NCBI GenBank assembly: GCA_034434635.1
Contig: DAOTYX010000029.1
Location: 1-22,197, forward strand
Origin: DAOTYX01 sp034434635
Lineage (GTDB): Bacteria; Chloroflexota; Anaerolineae; B4-G1; DUEL01
Reading direction: 5' to 3'
Length of the DNA stretch: 22,197 nt
Numbering within the stretch: position 1 is the stretch's first letter; the number at the start of each line of letters is the position of its first letter. Below, in pieces: positions 14,743 through 22,197 of the stretch. The notes beneath the pieces were generated by a model. It did not search any database, had not been told where the DNA came from, and was given only the letters and a program-made list of their open reading frames with translations. Both the position numbers and the translations under genes were made by a program.

Positions 14743-14777
14743 TTGGTACATTGGTACATTGGTCATTGGTACATTGG
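14743..14777. repeat. Tandem TTGGTACA repeat before leuS
   Basis: Units TTGGTACA, TTGGTACA, TTGGTCA, TTGGTACA and a partial TTGG follow one another in the MBL-leuS gap, ending directly before the leuS ribosome-binding site. The unit length (8/8/7/8) and low GC stand out from the surroundings; slippage-prone expansion is likely. Confidence 0.8.
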
Positions 14778-14788
14778 AGAGGAGGAAC

Positions 14789-17254
14789 ATGTCTGACTCA
14801 TACGTCCCCCAAGAGATTGAACCGAAATGGCAGGCGCAGTGGGAGCGGGACGGGTTGTATGCCACCCGTGTGGACCCCTCACGTCCCAAGTACTACTTCC
14901 TCACCATGCTCCCCTATCCATCGGCCGATTTCCTTCATGTGGGCCACTGGTACGTGATGGCCCCTTCCGACGCCTGCGCCCGCTACATGCGCATGCGCGG
15001 CTACAACGTTTTCTACCCCATCGGCTTCGACGCCTTCGGCCTGCCGGCGGAGAACGCCGCCATCCAGCGCGGCATCCACCCCTTCAAGTGGGCGTGGGAT
15101 AGCATCGAGGTCATGCGCGAGGAACTCCGCTCGATGGGCGCGATGTGGGCCTGGGACCATGAGGCGGTCACCTGCCTGCCTGACTACTACAAGTGGACCC
15201 AGTGGTTCTTCCTGCGCTTCTACGAGGCCGGCCTGGCCTACAAGAAAATGGCGCCGGTGGACTTCTGTCCCAAGTGCAACACCACCCTGGCCCGTGAGCA
15301 GGTCTGGGGGGAGGACCGCCACTGCGAACGGTGCGGCACGCCAGTGATCAAGAAAGAACTGGAGCAGTGGTTCTTCCGCATCACCGCCTACGCCGAAGAG
15401 CTGCTCGATCACTCGAAGATTGACTGGCCGGAGCCCATCTGCGCCATGCAGAAGGCCTGGATCGGCCGCAGCGAGGGGGCTAACGTCACCTTCCGTTCGG
15501 AACAGGGGGACGAGATCGTCGTCTTCACCACCCGGCCCGACACGCTGTGGGGGGCCACGTTTATGGTGCTGGCCCCCGAACACCCGCTGGTGGACAAACT
15601 GACCGCGCCGGAGTTCCGTCAGGCGGTCGAGGCGTACAAGTACCAGGCCTCGCGCCAGAGCGAGATCGAGCGGCTCTCCACCGAGAAGGAAAAGACTGGC
15701 ACCTTCATCGGCGCCTACGCCATCAACCCGGTCAACGACGAACGCATCCCCATCTGGATCGCTGACTACGTGATGATGTCCTACGGCACGGGGGCGATCA
15801 TGGCCGTCCCGGCCCACGACGAGCGGGACTTTGCCTTCGCCCAGAAGTACAACCTGCCCATCCGTGAGGTCATCCGCCCGGCGGATGGTGAGTCGGTGGA
15901 ATTGCCCTTTGTAGCGGTGGAGAACGGGGTGATGGTCAACTCCGGCCCCTTCGACGGCACGCCGGCCGAGGAGGGCAAGCGGCAGGTGACGGAGTGGCTG
16001 GCCGGGCGAGGACTGGGGGAGTTTGCCGTCAACTATCGGCTGCGGGACTGGCTGATCAGCCGCCAGCGGTACTGGGGCGCGCCGATCCCGATCATCTACT
16101 GCGACCACTGCGGGATCGTCCCCGTCCCCTACGAGGACCTGCCGGTGCTTCTGCCGGAGGACGCCGAGTTCCGCCCCACCGGCGAATCGCCGCTCAAGTT
16201 CCACCAGGGCTTCCTGAACACCACCTGCCCCCAGTGCGGCGGCCCGGCCACCCGTGAGACGGACACGATGGACACCTTCATGTGCTCCTCGTGGTACCAG
16301 TACGCCTATGTGACCCCCTACCGCAAATCAGGCGAACCGATCCACCGGGATGACTGTCCGTGGGACCCCGAAGAGGGCCGCTACTGGCTGCCGGTGGACA
16401 TGTACACTGGCGGGCCGGAACACGCCACGATGCACCTGCTCTACACCCGCTTCTTCACCAAAGTCCTGCGCGACCTGGGGTTGGTGGACTTCGACGAGCC
16501 GATGCTGGCCCTGCGTAATCAGGGCATCATCCTCGGTCCCGATGGGGCGCGGATGAGCAAGTCGCACGGCAATGTCATCCTGCCAGATGAACTGGTGGAG
16601 CAGTACGGGGCCGACACGGTGCGCGCCTACCTGATGTTCGGCTGGCGCTGGGACCTGGGAGGGCCATGGAATCCCGCCGGCATCGAAGGGGTGTACCGCT
16701 GGCTGAACCGCATCTGGAACCTGGTGCTGGAGCCGGGTCAGGCCTCCGGAACGCCTGACGAGAAGGAGGTTGCCAGCCTGCGCCGCTGGACGCACCGGAC
16801 CATCCGTCGCGTCACAGAGGACATGGAGGCTTTCACCTTCAACACCGCCATCGCCGCGCTGATGGAGTTCACCAACGCCCTGGCGAAGGCGCGGGAGACC
16901 TCTGTCTATGGGACGGCGGCGTGGGAGGAGGCCATCGCCACCCTGCTGCTGCTGTTGGCCCCCGCCTGCCCGCACATTGCCGAAGAACTGTGGTCACGCA
17001 CCGGCCACTCCGAGAGCATCCACCTGCAGGCCTGGCCCACCTACGACCCCCAACTGACGGTCGAGGAGCAGATCACGCTGGTGGTGCAGGTCAATGGCAG
17101 GGTGCGCGCGCGGCTGGAGGTGCCGGCGGACATCACCGAAGAGGCGGCTCGCCAGGCGGCCCTGGCCGATGAAGGGGTGCAGCGTCACCTGGCGGGCAGG
17201 ACACCGCGCAAGGTGGTGGTGGTGCCCGGCAAACTGGTGAATATTGTCGTGTGA
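14789..17254 (+). CDS. leuS: Leucyl-tRNA synthetase
   Basis: An 821-residue class Ia synthetase charging tRNA-Leu. The HIGH motif is H50-V-G-H53 (SADFLHVGH). A zinc-binding CPKCN...CERCG pair (about 15269-15336) follows. The CP1 editing domain has TTRPDTLWGATFMVLAPEHP, which removes mischarged amino acids. The KMSKS motif is RMSKS at residues 588-592. The C-terminal anticodon-binding and tRNA-contact domains end in VVVVPGKLVNIVV, typical of bacterial LeuS. ATG 14789 is preceded by GGAGAGGAGG; an upstream in-frame TTG at 14759 falls in the tandem repeat. It is second in the Leu T-box operon. It converges with the oxidoreductase gene at 17270 with no visible terminator in the 15-base gap. Confidence 0.97.
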   Translation: MSDSYVPQEIEPKWQAQWERDGLYATRVDPSRPKYYFLTMLPYPSADFLHVGHWYVMAPSDACARYMRMRGYNVFYPIGFDAFGLPAENAAIQRGIHPFKWAWDSIEVMREELRSMGAMWAWDHEAVTCLPDYYKWTQWFFLRFYEAGLAYKKMAPVDFCPKCNTTLAREQVWGEDRHCERCGTPVIKKELEQWFFRITAYAEELLDHSKIDWPEPICAMQKAWIGRSEGANVTFRSEQGDEIVVFTTRPDTLWGATFMVLAPEHPLVDKLTAPEFRQAVEAYKYQASRQSEIERLSTEKEKTGTFIGAYAINPVNDERIPIWIADYVMMSYGTGAIMAVPAHDERDFAFAQKYNLPIREVIRPADGESVELPFVAVENGVMVNSGPFDGTPAEEGKRQVTEWLAGRGLGEFAVNYRLRDWLISRQRYWGAPIPIIYCDHCGIVPVPYEDLPVLLPEDAEFRPTGESPLKFHQGFLNTTCPQCGGPATRETDTMDTFMCSSWYQYAYVTPYRKSGEPIHRDDCPWDPEEGRYWLPVDMYTGGPEHATMHLLYTRFFTKVLRDLGLVDFDEPMLALRNQGIILGPDGARMSKSHGNVILPDELVEQYGADTVRAYLMFGWRWDLGGPWNPAGIEGVYRWLNRIWNLVLEPGQASGTPDEKEVASLRRWTHRTIRRVTEDMEAFTFNTAIAALMEFTNALAKARETSVYGTAAWEEAIATLLLLLAPACPHIAEELWSRTGHSESIHLQAWPTYDPQLTVEEQITLVVQVNGRVRARLEVPADITEEAARQAALADEGVQRHLAGRTPRKVVVVPGKLVNIVV

Positions 17255-17269
17255 CAGCAGAGGTGGGGG

Positions 17270-19018
17270 TTACGCCCCAAAAGCCTCTATCGCCCGACGC
17301 AGGAAACCCTCATCCAGCACACCCAGCGGGGTGGGGGTTTCCAGGACGCGCGCCGGGATACGCAGCGCCGCCAGGTCGAATCCCTCGCGGGCCTTGAACG
17401 CCTGCTTGCGTCGCAGCGTCTCCTCGCCCAGACGGTGCAGGTCGTCAGGGGTGCGCGGGAAGCCGGCCACGGCCAGCGCCTGCGCCACCGTCTCGGCGTC
17501 GTACACGCCGCGGGCGAAGAAGCAAACCACCAGGCTGGACAGCACCTGGCGCCAGCGTTCCTCCTTCAGCAGCGCCTCTGCCACACCCTCCGGTGTGAGC
17601 GTTTCCCCCTTGGCCGCCGCCTTCTGGTCCAGACTGTAGCCCGCGCTGTCCAGGTGACTGTGCCGCGCGCCGGTCAGGTAGCCCAGGTAGCAGGCCGGGC
17701 CGGTGTGGTAACCGGCCATCTCGTTGCCGCCGCAGGTCAGGGCAAAGTCGGCCCCGCCGTAACGGGACGCGGCGTATTCGGCGCCGCGCGCCAGCGCCTG
17801 GTAGAACTCGTTCGGCTGGGAGACGATGCGCCGGGCGGCCTCGATGTAGGTGGCGGCATCCCCCCAGGCCAGCGTCAGCCCATCGGTCTCGGCAGTGGAG
17901 ATCAACCCCCGTTCCAGCGCCTCCGTCGCCCACGCCAGTGTGACCCCTGCGCTCATCACGTCCATTCCCTGGATCTCCATCTCTTCCATCAGCAGCAACA
18001 TGCCGGCCACATCGGAGATGCCCAGCATGCTGCCCGCGGCGAAGATGGGTTCGTGGTCATAGCCAAGCATGGAGGTCTTGTAGAAGTACGGCTCCGTGGG
18101 ATGTGGCAGGCGGAGCGCGGCCAGGTGGATGCAGGCGACGGGGCAGTGGGCGCAGGCCACCCGTCGTCCCAGGTAGTTGGTGGCCAGGTTCTCGCCGGAG
18201 ATGTTCTCCGCCCCGTCGAAGCGACCGGCCTGCAGGTTGCGGGTCGGTAGGGCGCCGATCTCGTTCAGCGGCAGGACGTTCATCGCCGTGCCCAGTTCAT
18301 GGTACTTCTGCATCAGCGGCGATTCGGTAGCGGCGCGGAAGATGGTGTCATAGGACTGACGGTAGGCGCGGCGGTCGGCGACAGGGAGGGTGCGCCGTCC
18401 GGCAACGACCAGCGCTTTCAGCCGCTTGCTGCCGAAGACCGCCCCCAGGCCCAGCCGCCCGAAGTGACGATAGGTCTCGGTGTTGACGCCAGCGTAGGTC
18501 ACTCCCCGCTCCCCGGCCCGACCGATGCGCATGATCGAGCGCTGGCCCGAGCCGGACTCCCGCTCCCGCAGCACAGTGCCCACCGTCTCGCTGCTGCGCA
18601 TGCCCCAGAGCGCCGAGGCGTCGCGGAAGTACACGCCATCCTCCTGCACTACCAGGTAGACAGGGCTTGGGCTGATTCCGCGGATCACCAGTGCCCCGTA
18701 GCCGGCCATGCGCAGCGCCACCGCACTCCGCCCTCCGGCGTGGCTCTCGCCCAGGTTGCCGGTGTGTGGTGACTTGAACATCGCCACCGTCTTCGAGGCC
18801 AGCGGGAACAGCCCCACCAGCGGTCCCACCGCCAGGATGATGGGGTTCTCCGGCCCCAGCGGGTCTGCCCCCGCCGGGCACTCCTCCTCCAGCAGGCGGA
18901 TGGCGACCCCCGCCCCGCCCAACCCCTCCTCGAACAGGTCGGGCCGCTCCTCCACCCACCAGCGACGACGGGAGAGGTCAACGATCAACACGCGGCGCAG
19001 CGGATCATCCTTGAGCAT
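17270..19018 (-). CDS. aor: Aldehyde ferredoxin oxidoreductase family, tungsten/molybdopterin enzyme
   Basis: A 582-residue enzyme of the AOR family, which oxidises aldehydes to acids (or the reverse) with a bis-pterin tungsten site and one [4Fe-4S] cluster. Cluster ligands are C289, C292, C296 (CAHCPVAC) and C499 (LVVCFFA), closely matching the spacing I recall for archaeal AOR. Other family segments are GGAGVAIRLL near the start, KSPHTGNLGESHAGGR, GLGAVFGSKRLKALVV and GYDHEPIFAAGSMLGI. Which AOR subfamily (AOR, FOR, GOR or benzoyl-CoA-related) cannot be decided. Its ATG overlaps the ferredoxin gene by 14 bases, so the two are one complex or electron-transfer pair. It implies anaerobic metabolism at least in part. 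Confidence 0.92.
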   Translation of the reverse strand: MLKDDPLRRVLIVDLSRRRWWVEERPDLFEEGLGGAGVAIRLLEEECPAGADPLGPENPIILAVGPLVGLFPLASKTVAMFKSPHTGNLGESHAGGRSAVALRMAGYGALVIRGISPSPVYLVVQEDGVYFRDASALWGMRSSETVGTVLRERESGSGQRSIMRIGRAGERGVTYAGVNTETYRHFGRLGLGAVFGSKRLKALVVAGRRTLPVADRRAYRQSYDTIFRAATESPLMQKYHELGTAMNVLPLNEIGALPTRNLQAGRFDGAENISGENLATNYLGRRVACAHCPVACIHLAALRLPHPTEPYFYKTSMLGYDHEPIFAAGSMLGISDVAGMLLLMEEMEIQGMDVMSAGVTLAWATEALERGLISTAETDGLTLAWGDAATYIEAARRIVSQPNEFYQALARGAEYAASRYGGADFALTCGGNEMAGYHTGPACYLGYLTGARHSHLDSAGYSLDQKAAAKGETLTPEGVAEALLKEERWRQVLSSLVVCFFARGVYDAETVAQALAVAGFPRTPDDLHRLGEETLRRKQAFKAREGFDLAALRIPARVLETPTPLGVLDEGFLRRAIEAFGA

Positions 19019-19433
19019 GGCTCACCTCGCCGATCTCCTCCAGTGCCAGCACGTCGTAGGGGCAGTAGGGCGCGCAGTAGCCGCAGTAGACGCACACTTG
19101 AGGCTTGTCCTGACCGCTGTCCCAGAAGATGGCGCGGAACGGACAGGCTTCCACGCAGTTCCCGCAGCCGATGCAGAGATCGGCGTGCAGCCGGACGCCG
19201 CCACCCGGGCGGGGGGTCAGGGCGTCGGTGGGGCAGACGCGCGCGCAGGGCGGGTCGGCGCAGGCGCGACAGACGACGACGGTGAAGCCACGACGGATGC
19301 CGCCCGCCGAACGGACACCGATACAGGAGCCGGCCAGTCCGCCCTCTCCCAGCCGCCGGGCGCAGGCGAACATGCAGGACTGGCAGCCCACACAGCGGTC
19401 CGCATCCAGGACTGAAAGCCGTTTGACGATCAT
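19005..19433 (-). CDS. Four-cluster [4Fe-4S] ferredoxin-type electron-transfer subunit
   Basis: A 142-residue protein with 16 cysteines in four CxxCxxCxxxC-type sets: C14/17/20/24, C55/58/63/67, C87/90/93/97 and C114/117/120/124, plus a lone C37. The pattern matches HycB/DmsB/AOR-associated iron-sulfur subunits that wire a catalytic subunit to other carriers (family knowledge). No signal peptide or Tat motif, so cytoplasmic. ATG 19433 has GGGAGGG eight bases upstream, and a promoter (19455-19483) precedes it. It overlaps the aldehyde oxidoreductase gene, indicating stoichiometric synthesis; it is probably the electron acceptor/donor of that enzyme. Confidence 0.93.
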   Translation of the reverse strand: MIVKRLSVLDADRCVGCQSCMFACARRLGEGGLAGSCIGVRSAGGIRRGFTVVVCRACADPPCARVCPTDALTPRPGGGVRLHADLCIGCGNCVEACPFRAIFWDSGQDKPQVCVYCGYCAPYCPYDVLALEEIGEVSHAQG

Positions 19434-19454
19434 GGGCCTGACCCTCCCACGTCA

Positions 19455-19483
19455 ACTATACACGACCTGGCGATCAGAGGCAA
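19455..19483 (-). promoter_or_regulatory. Sigma-70-type promoter for ferredoxin-AOR
   Basis: On the minus strand TTGCCT (19478-19483), 17-base spacer, TATAGT (19455-19460). Predicted start near 19448 gives a short leader carrying the GGGAGGG ribosome site. Confidence 0.6.
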
Positions 19484-19514
19484 GTGGAAGGCGGCCTGCC
19501 GTTCGGCGTGGTAC

Positions 19515-19587
19515 GCCGGGCGCGGTCGGGAGACCACGCCCGGCGCGACATCCCGATGCCGCCCGCCAGCGCATAGGGATGCGCTGG
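19515..19587. repeat. Cluster of three intergenic hairpins downstream of trpB2
   Basis: Three dyads in a row: GCCGGGCG...CGCCCGGC with inner GGTC/GACC (19515-19544); an imperfect GGC..CATC/GATG..GCC dyad containing the 16-base string shared with 1699-1714 (19549-19564); and the perfect CCAGCGCAT/ATGCGCTGG stem with four-base loop (19566-19587). In the first stem the single mismatch becomes G-U in the minus-strand transcript, hinting it is read as RNA from trpB2. No U-tract follows. Confidence 0.65.
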
Positions 19588-19611
19588 CTACAGGGTGATG
19601 CGGACAGGCTC

Positions 19612-20970
19612 CTACTCCCTGACCTGTGGCAGGTCGGCGAGCGCCTGGCGCACCCGCTCCTCCGGGAAGTCGAAGTCCGGCAGACGCCCGGCGAAGTAGC
19701 CCTCATAGGCGCCCATGTCGAAGTGGCCGTGGCCGCTGAAGTTGAGCAGGATCACCCGTCGTTCCCCCGCCTCGCGAGCGGCCAGGGCCTCGTCAATGGC
19801 CGCGCAGATGGCGTGAGCCGTCTCTGGCGCGGGGATGATCCCCTCGGCGCGGGCGAACTGCACCGCCGCGGCGAAGACGCGGGACTGCACGAAGGCCACC
19901 GGCTCGATGTACCCATGCCGGTGCAGCGCCGAGACGAGCGGCGCCATACCGTGGTAGCGCAGTCCGCCGGCGTGGACCTTGGCGGGAATGAAGGTGTGGC
20001 CGAGGGTGTCCATCTTCGCCAGCGGGGCCAGGTGGGCGGTGTCGCCGTAATCGTAGGCGTAGACGCCGCGGGTCATGCTGGGGCAGGCGGCGGACTCGGC
20101 GGCGACGAAGCGGGTGTGGTGACCGTTGGTCAGGCTGTCCCTCAGGAAGGGGAAGGCGATGCCGGCGAAGTTGCTGCCTCCGCCCACGCAACCCACGATC
20201 ACGTCCGGCGCTTCACCGGCCATCTCCATCTGCAGGCGGGCCTCCTCGCCGATCACGGTCTGGTGCAGCAGGACGTGGTTGAGGACGCTGCCCAGGGAGT
20301 ACTTGGTGCTGTCGTCAGTGGCGGCGACCTCCACCGCCTCGCTGATGGCGATACCCAGACTGCCTGGCGAGTCGGGATCACGCTCCAGGATCGCGCGTCC
20401 CGACTGCGTCTCCGGGCTGGGGCTCGGGGTGACGCTGGCCCCCCAGGTCTGCATCATCACCCGCCGGTAGGGCTTCTGGTCGTAACTGACCCGCACCATA
20501 TAGACCTTGCATTCCATGTCGAACAGGCTGCAGGCGAAGGCCAGTGCACTGCCCCACTGACCGGCGCCGGTCTCGGTGGTGAGCCGTTTGACGCCGGCCT
20601 CTTTGCTGTAGAAGGCCTGCGCCACAGCAGTGTTCGGCTTGTGGCTGCCGGCAGGGCTGGCCCCCTCGTACTTGTAGTAGATGTGGGCTGGGGTGTCCAG
20701 CGCCCGCTCCAGGCGTAGCGCCCGGTAGAGGGGGGTGGGCCGCCACAGGCGGTAGACCTCACGTACCGGCTCAGGAATCTCGATGTACCGCTCGCCGCTC
20801 TCTTCCTGCGCGATCAGCGCGTCGCAGAAGAGCGGCGGCGGCAGACGGGTGGGCTCCGTCGTCTGCGGGTGGCGCAGCGGCGGCACAGGGAAGGGCAGAT
20901 CGGCGACGATGTTGTACCACGCATGGGGAAGTTGGTCTGGGCTGAGCAGGAAACGGCCATTGTCTTTCAT
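19612..20970 (-). CDS. trpB: Tryptophan synthase beta subunit, TrpB2 type
   Basis: A 452-residue PLP enzyme of fold type II that makes tryptophan from indole and serine. K111 in GSHKPNTA is the expected PLP lysine, the phosphate loop is GCVGGGSNFAG, and ETGAGQWG carries Trp where TrpB1 has His (GAGQHG). This, with the long N-terminal extension, marks TrpB2 (family knowledge). TrpB2 often works without a TrpA partner, as an indole salvage enzyme; no trpA is adjacent. ATG 20970 is preceded by GAGGAGG at eight-base spacing; an earlier in-frame start at 21042 would overlap the trpS end. It is 61 bases after trpS and so under the same Trp T-box. Confidence 0.94.
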   Translation of the reverse strand: MKDNGRFLLSPDQLPHAWYNIVADLPFPVPPLRHPQTTEPTRLPPPLFCDALIAQEESGERYIEIPEPVREVYRLWRPTPLYRALRLERALDTPAHIYYKYEGASPAGSHKPNTAVAQAFYSKEAGVKRLTTETGAGQWGSALAFACSLFDMECKVYMVRVSYDQKPYRRVMMQTWGASVTPSPSPETQSGRAILERDPDSPGSLGIAISEAVEVAATDDSTKYSLGSVLNHVLLHQTVIGEEARLQMEMAGEAPDVIVGCVGGGSNFAGIAFPFLRDSLTNGHHTRFVAAESAACPSMTRGVYAYDYGDTAHLAPLAKMDTLGHTFIPAKVHAGGLRYHGMAPLVSALHRHGYIEPVAFVQSRVFAAAVQFARAEGIIPAPETAHAICAAIDEALAAREAGERRVILLNFSGHGHFDMGAYEGYFAGRLPDFDFPEERVRQALADLPQVRE

Positions 20971-21031
20971 CGTTTGTACCTCCTCAATGGGATATGTGTG
21001 GCATAGGGGCGGGGGCGTGACAGGTCGCCCC

Positions 21032-22036
21032 TTACCCTGCACAAACCATCAAGCCCGTAGCCTCCTGGACGCGGTTCATGGTCTCTGTAGCCTCGACGCG
21101 CATGCGGGCGTTGCCGGCGACCAGGATCTCCTCGACCAGGCCGGGCTGCGCGGCGAAGCGGGCTCGCCGCTCCCGCAGCGGGTCGAGGAACGCGTTGAGC
21201 GCGCGGGCCAGGCGGGCCTTCACCTCCACATCGCCGACCCGTCCCTGGCGGTAGCGCTCCTTGAGTTCGACCACCTCATCCCGGTCAGGGTTGAAGGCGT
21301 CATGGTAGATGAAGACCGGGTTGCCTTCCACCCGGCCGGGCACGTCGGCGCGGACGCGCTGCGGATCAGTGGTCATCCCTCGCACCTTGCGTTCCACCGT
21401 CGCTGCGTCGTCGGCCAGGTAGATGACATTGTCCAGCGACTTGCTGGCTTTGGCCTGCCCGTCCGTCCCTACCAGCACCTCACCTACCAGGGCCTGGGGC
21501 TCGGGGAAGACCTCGCCGTAGAGGTGGTTGAAGCGGCGGGCGATCTCCCGCGCTACCTCGACGTGGGCCTCGTTGTCCTTCGCCACCGGCACCAGATGGG
21601 CGCGCGGGAGCAGGATGTCGGCAGCCTGCAGGACAGGGTACCCCAGCAGGCCGAAGGGCATCCGCTTCAGATGGGCGTCGCGCGCCATCTCCTTGAGGCT
21701 GGGCACGCGCTCCAGGCGCGGCACACTGACCAGCATCTCGAAGATCAGGTTGAGCGCGTAAGTGGCCGGGATGGCGGATTGGACGAAGATCGTGCTCCGT
21801 TCGGGGTCGATGCCGACGGCCAGGTAGTCAAGCACGATCTCGCGGATGTAGTGGCGGGCGGCAGCGATGTGCTCCTTCTCCGGCCGGGTCGTCAGGGTGT
21901 GCAGGTCGGCGATGATGAAGAAGCAGTCATACTCGTCCTGCAGCCGCACGCGGTTGGCCAGGCTGCCGACGTAATGCCCCAGGTGCAGCCGGCCGGTGGG
22001 TCGGTCGCCGGTCAGAATCCGCGGCCTCTCGTGCAT
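21032..22036 (-). CDS. trpS: Tryptophanyl-tRNA synthetase
   Basis: A 334-residue class Ic synthetase charging tRNA-Trp. The HIGH-type motif is H18-L-G-H21 (PTGRLHLGHYVG); the KMSKS-type motif is K196-A-S-K-S200, a KASKS variant. Other TrpRS segments are FFIIADLHTLTTRP, TIFVQSAIPA, MPFGLLGYPVLQAADILL, VPVAKDNEAHVEVAREIARRFN and MTTDPQRVRADVPGRVEGNPVF. ATG 22036 has GGAGG five bases upstream; in-frame codons back to 22120 lie in the leader and are rejected. It is the first gene after the Trp T-box and is followed by trpB2. Confidence 0.95.
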   Translation of the reverse strand: MHERPRILTGDRPTGRLHLGHYVGSLANRVRLQDEYDCFFIIADLHTLTTRPEKEHIAAARHYIREIVLDYLAVGIDPERSTIFVQSAIPATYALNLIFEMLVSVPRLERVPSLKEMARDAHLKRMPFGLLGYPVLQAADILLPRAHLVPVAKDNEAHVEVAREIARRFNHLYGEVFPEPQALVGEVLVGTDGQAKASKSLDNVIYLADDAATVERKVRGMTTDPQRVRADVPGRVEGNPVFIYHDAFNPDRDEVVELKERYRQGRVGDVEVKARLARALNAFLDPLRERRARFAAQPGLVEEILVAGNARMRVEATETMNRVQEATGLMVCAG

Positions 22037-22082
22037 AGGAACCTCCATTTGGACTGCGGTGACAAGGTCACCCCTTTGAAAG

Positions 22083-22100
22083 GCGCCGACGTGTCGGCGC
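22083..22100 (-). other. GC-rich hairpin in the trpS leader
   Basis: GCGCCGAC and GTCGGCGC form a perfect eight-base stem with a two-base loop, between the T-box terminator and the trpS ribosome site. On the minus strand it is followed by CTTTCAAAGG, not a U-tract. Function unknown; it may stabilise the mRNA end. Confidence 0.45.
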
Positions 22101-22137
22101 AGGCCAGATTCACGCTTCACGGGATGTGCGCGTTACG

Positions 22138-22170
22138 AAAAAACGCCCGTCCCAGTGCCGGGACGGGCGT
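22138..22170 (-). terminator. Regulated intrinsic terminator of the Trp T-box
   Basis: On the minus strand ACGCCCGTCCC (22160-22170) pairs with GGGACGGGCGT (22143-22153) across a six-base loop, followed by a T-run (22138-22143). It directly follows the T-box core. Confidence 0.92.
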
Positions 22171-22197
22171 CTGACCCGTGGTGCCACCCTGCTGAGG
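22138..22197 (-). promoter_or_regulatory. Tryptophan T-box leader, 3' part (cut by window edge)
   Basis: On the minus strand the T-box core AGGGTGGCACCACGG occupies 22176-22190, followed by the terminator. UGGC in the core can pair with GCCA, fitting the G73 discriminator of bacterial tRNA-Trp. Stem I and the specifier triplet (expected UGG) lie beyond base 22197. It should raise trpS and trpB2 expression when uncharged tRNA-Trp accumulates. Confidence 0.9.

Noticed and set aside
14879..16204. Minus-strand open frame of 441 codons opposite leuS
   Set aside because: Mirror of LeuS with no recognisable domain.
19129..20718. Plus-strand open frame of 529 codons opposite ferredoxin and trpB2
   Set aside because: Low-complexity, Gln/Gly/Arg-rich translation without family motifs; both opposite-strand genes are unmistakable. 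It is a shadow caused by high GC.
20783..22174. Plus-strand open frame of 463 codons opposite trpS
   Set aside because: Antisense to a clear TrpRS and running through the T-box leader; no motif.
1..22197. tRNA genes, CRISPR arrays, insertion sequences, phage genes, defence systems
   Set aside because: I looked for tRNA arms, regular spaced repeats, transposase or integrase motifs and toxin-antitoxin pairs and saw none. The MNT-toxin idea for 9300-10637 was dropped because the protein is far larger and has no HEPN partner.

Overview
This is a GC-rich, densely packed bacterial chromosome segment with 17 protein genes and no rRNA, tRNA, CRISPR array or recognisable transposase. The mix of genes points to a Chloroflexota bacterium, probably Anaerolineae-like and thermophilic or anaerobic: type 2 IPP isomerase, TrpB2, a tungsten-type aldehyde ferredoxin oxidoreductase, T-box leaders, divergent DarA/PstA-like proteins and many short palindromic or phased intergenic repeats. 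That assignment is inferred from gene content and style; there is no phylogenetic marker alignment behind it.

Layout. (1) 1-1572 (+): 3' part of an ABC exporter half-transporter, cut by the window edge. (2) 1789-8764 (-): a long co-directional run read from right to left. It starts with fni (IPP isomerase) and a GGPP-type prenyl synthase joined by an ATGA overlap, followed by a GT-C type polytopic glycosyltransferase. A second promoter lies on the glycosyltransferase stop codon and drives a MATE/MOP-type membrane protein, two divergent P-II-like (PstA/DarA-type) small proteins and an MFS transporter. (3) 8971-10637 (+): acyl carrier protein with its own promoter and terminator, then a 445-residue protein of unknown function with nucleotidyltransferase-fold active-site motifs. 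(4) 10649-13468 (-): a compact operon of a zinc-dependent phospholipase C-like protein, galE and a GT4 glycosyltransferase. (5) 13500-17254 (+): a complete leucine T-box leader, an MBL-fold hydrolase and leuS. (6) 17270-19433 (-): a four-cluster ferredoxin and an aldehyde ferredoxin oxidoreductase. (7) 19612-22197 (-): the 3' end of a tryptophan T-box, trpS and trpB2.

How the parts fit. Two aminoacyl-tRNA synthetase operons are each governed by a T-box whose tRNA-contacting bases match the expected tRNA (Leu specifier CUC with UGGU; Trp with UGGC). The left-hand minus-strand run links isoprenoid precursor making (fni, prenyl synthase) to a membrane glycosyltransferase, and then to a transporter group that brackets two P-II-like sensors. 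The most unusual items are the P-II-like pair, in which one copy keeps the ligand motif but lacks the large loop and the other keeps the loop but has lost the motif, and the unassigned nucleotidyltransferase-like protein behind acpP. At least two minus-strand genes (starts at 5140 and 13468) appear to be transcribed as leaderless or nearly leaderless mRNAs.
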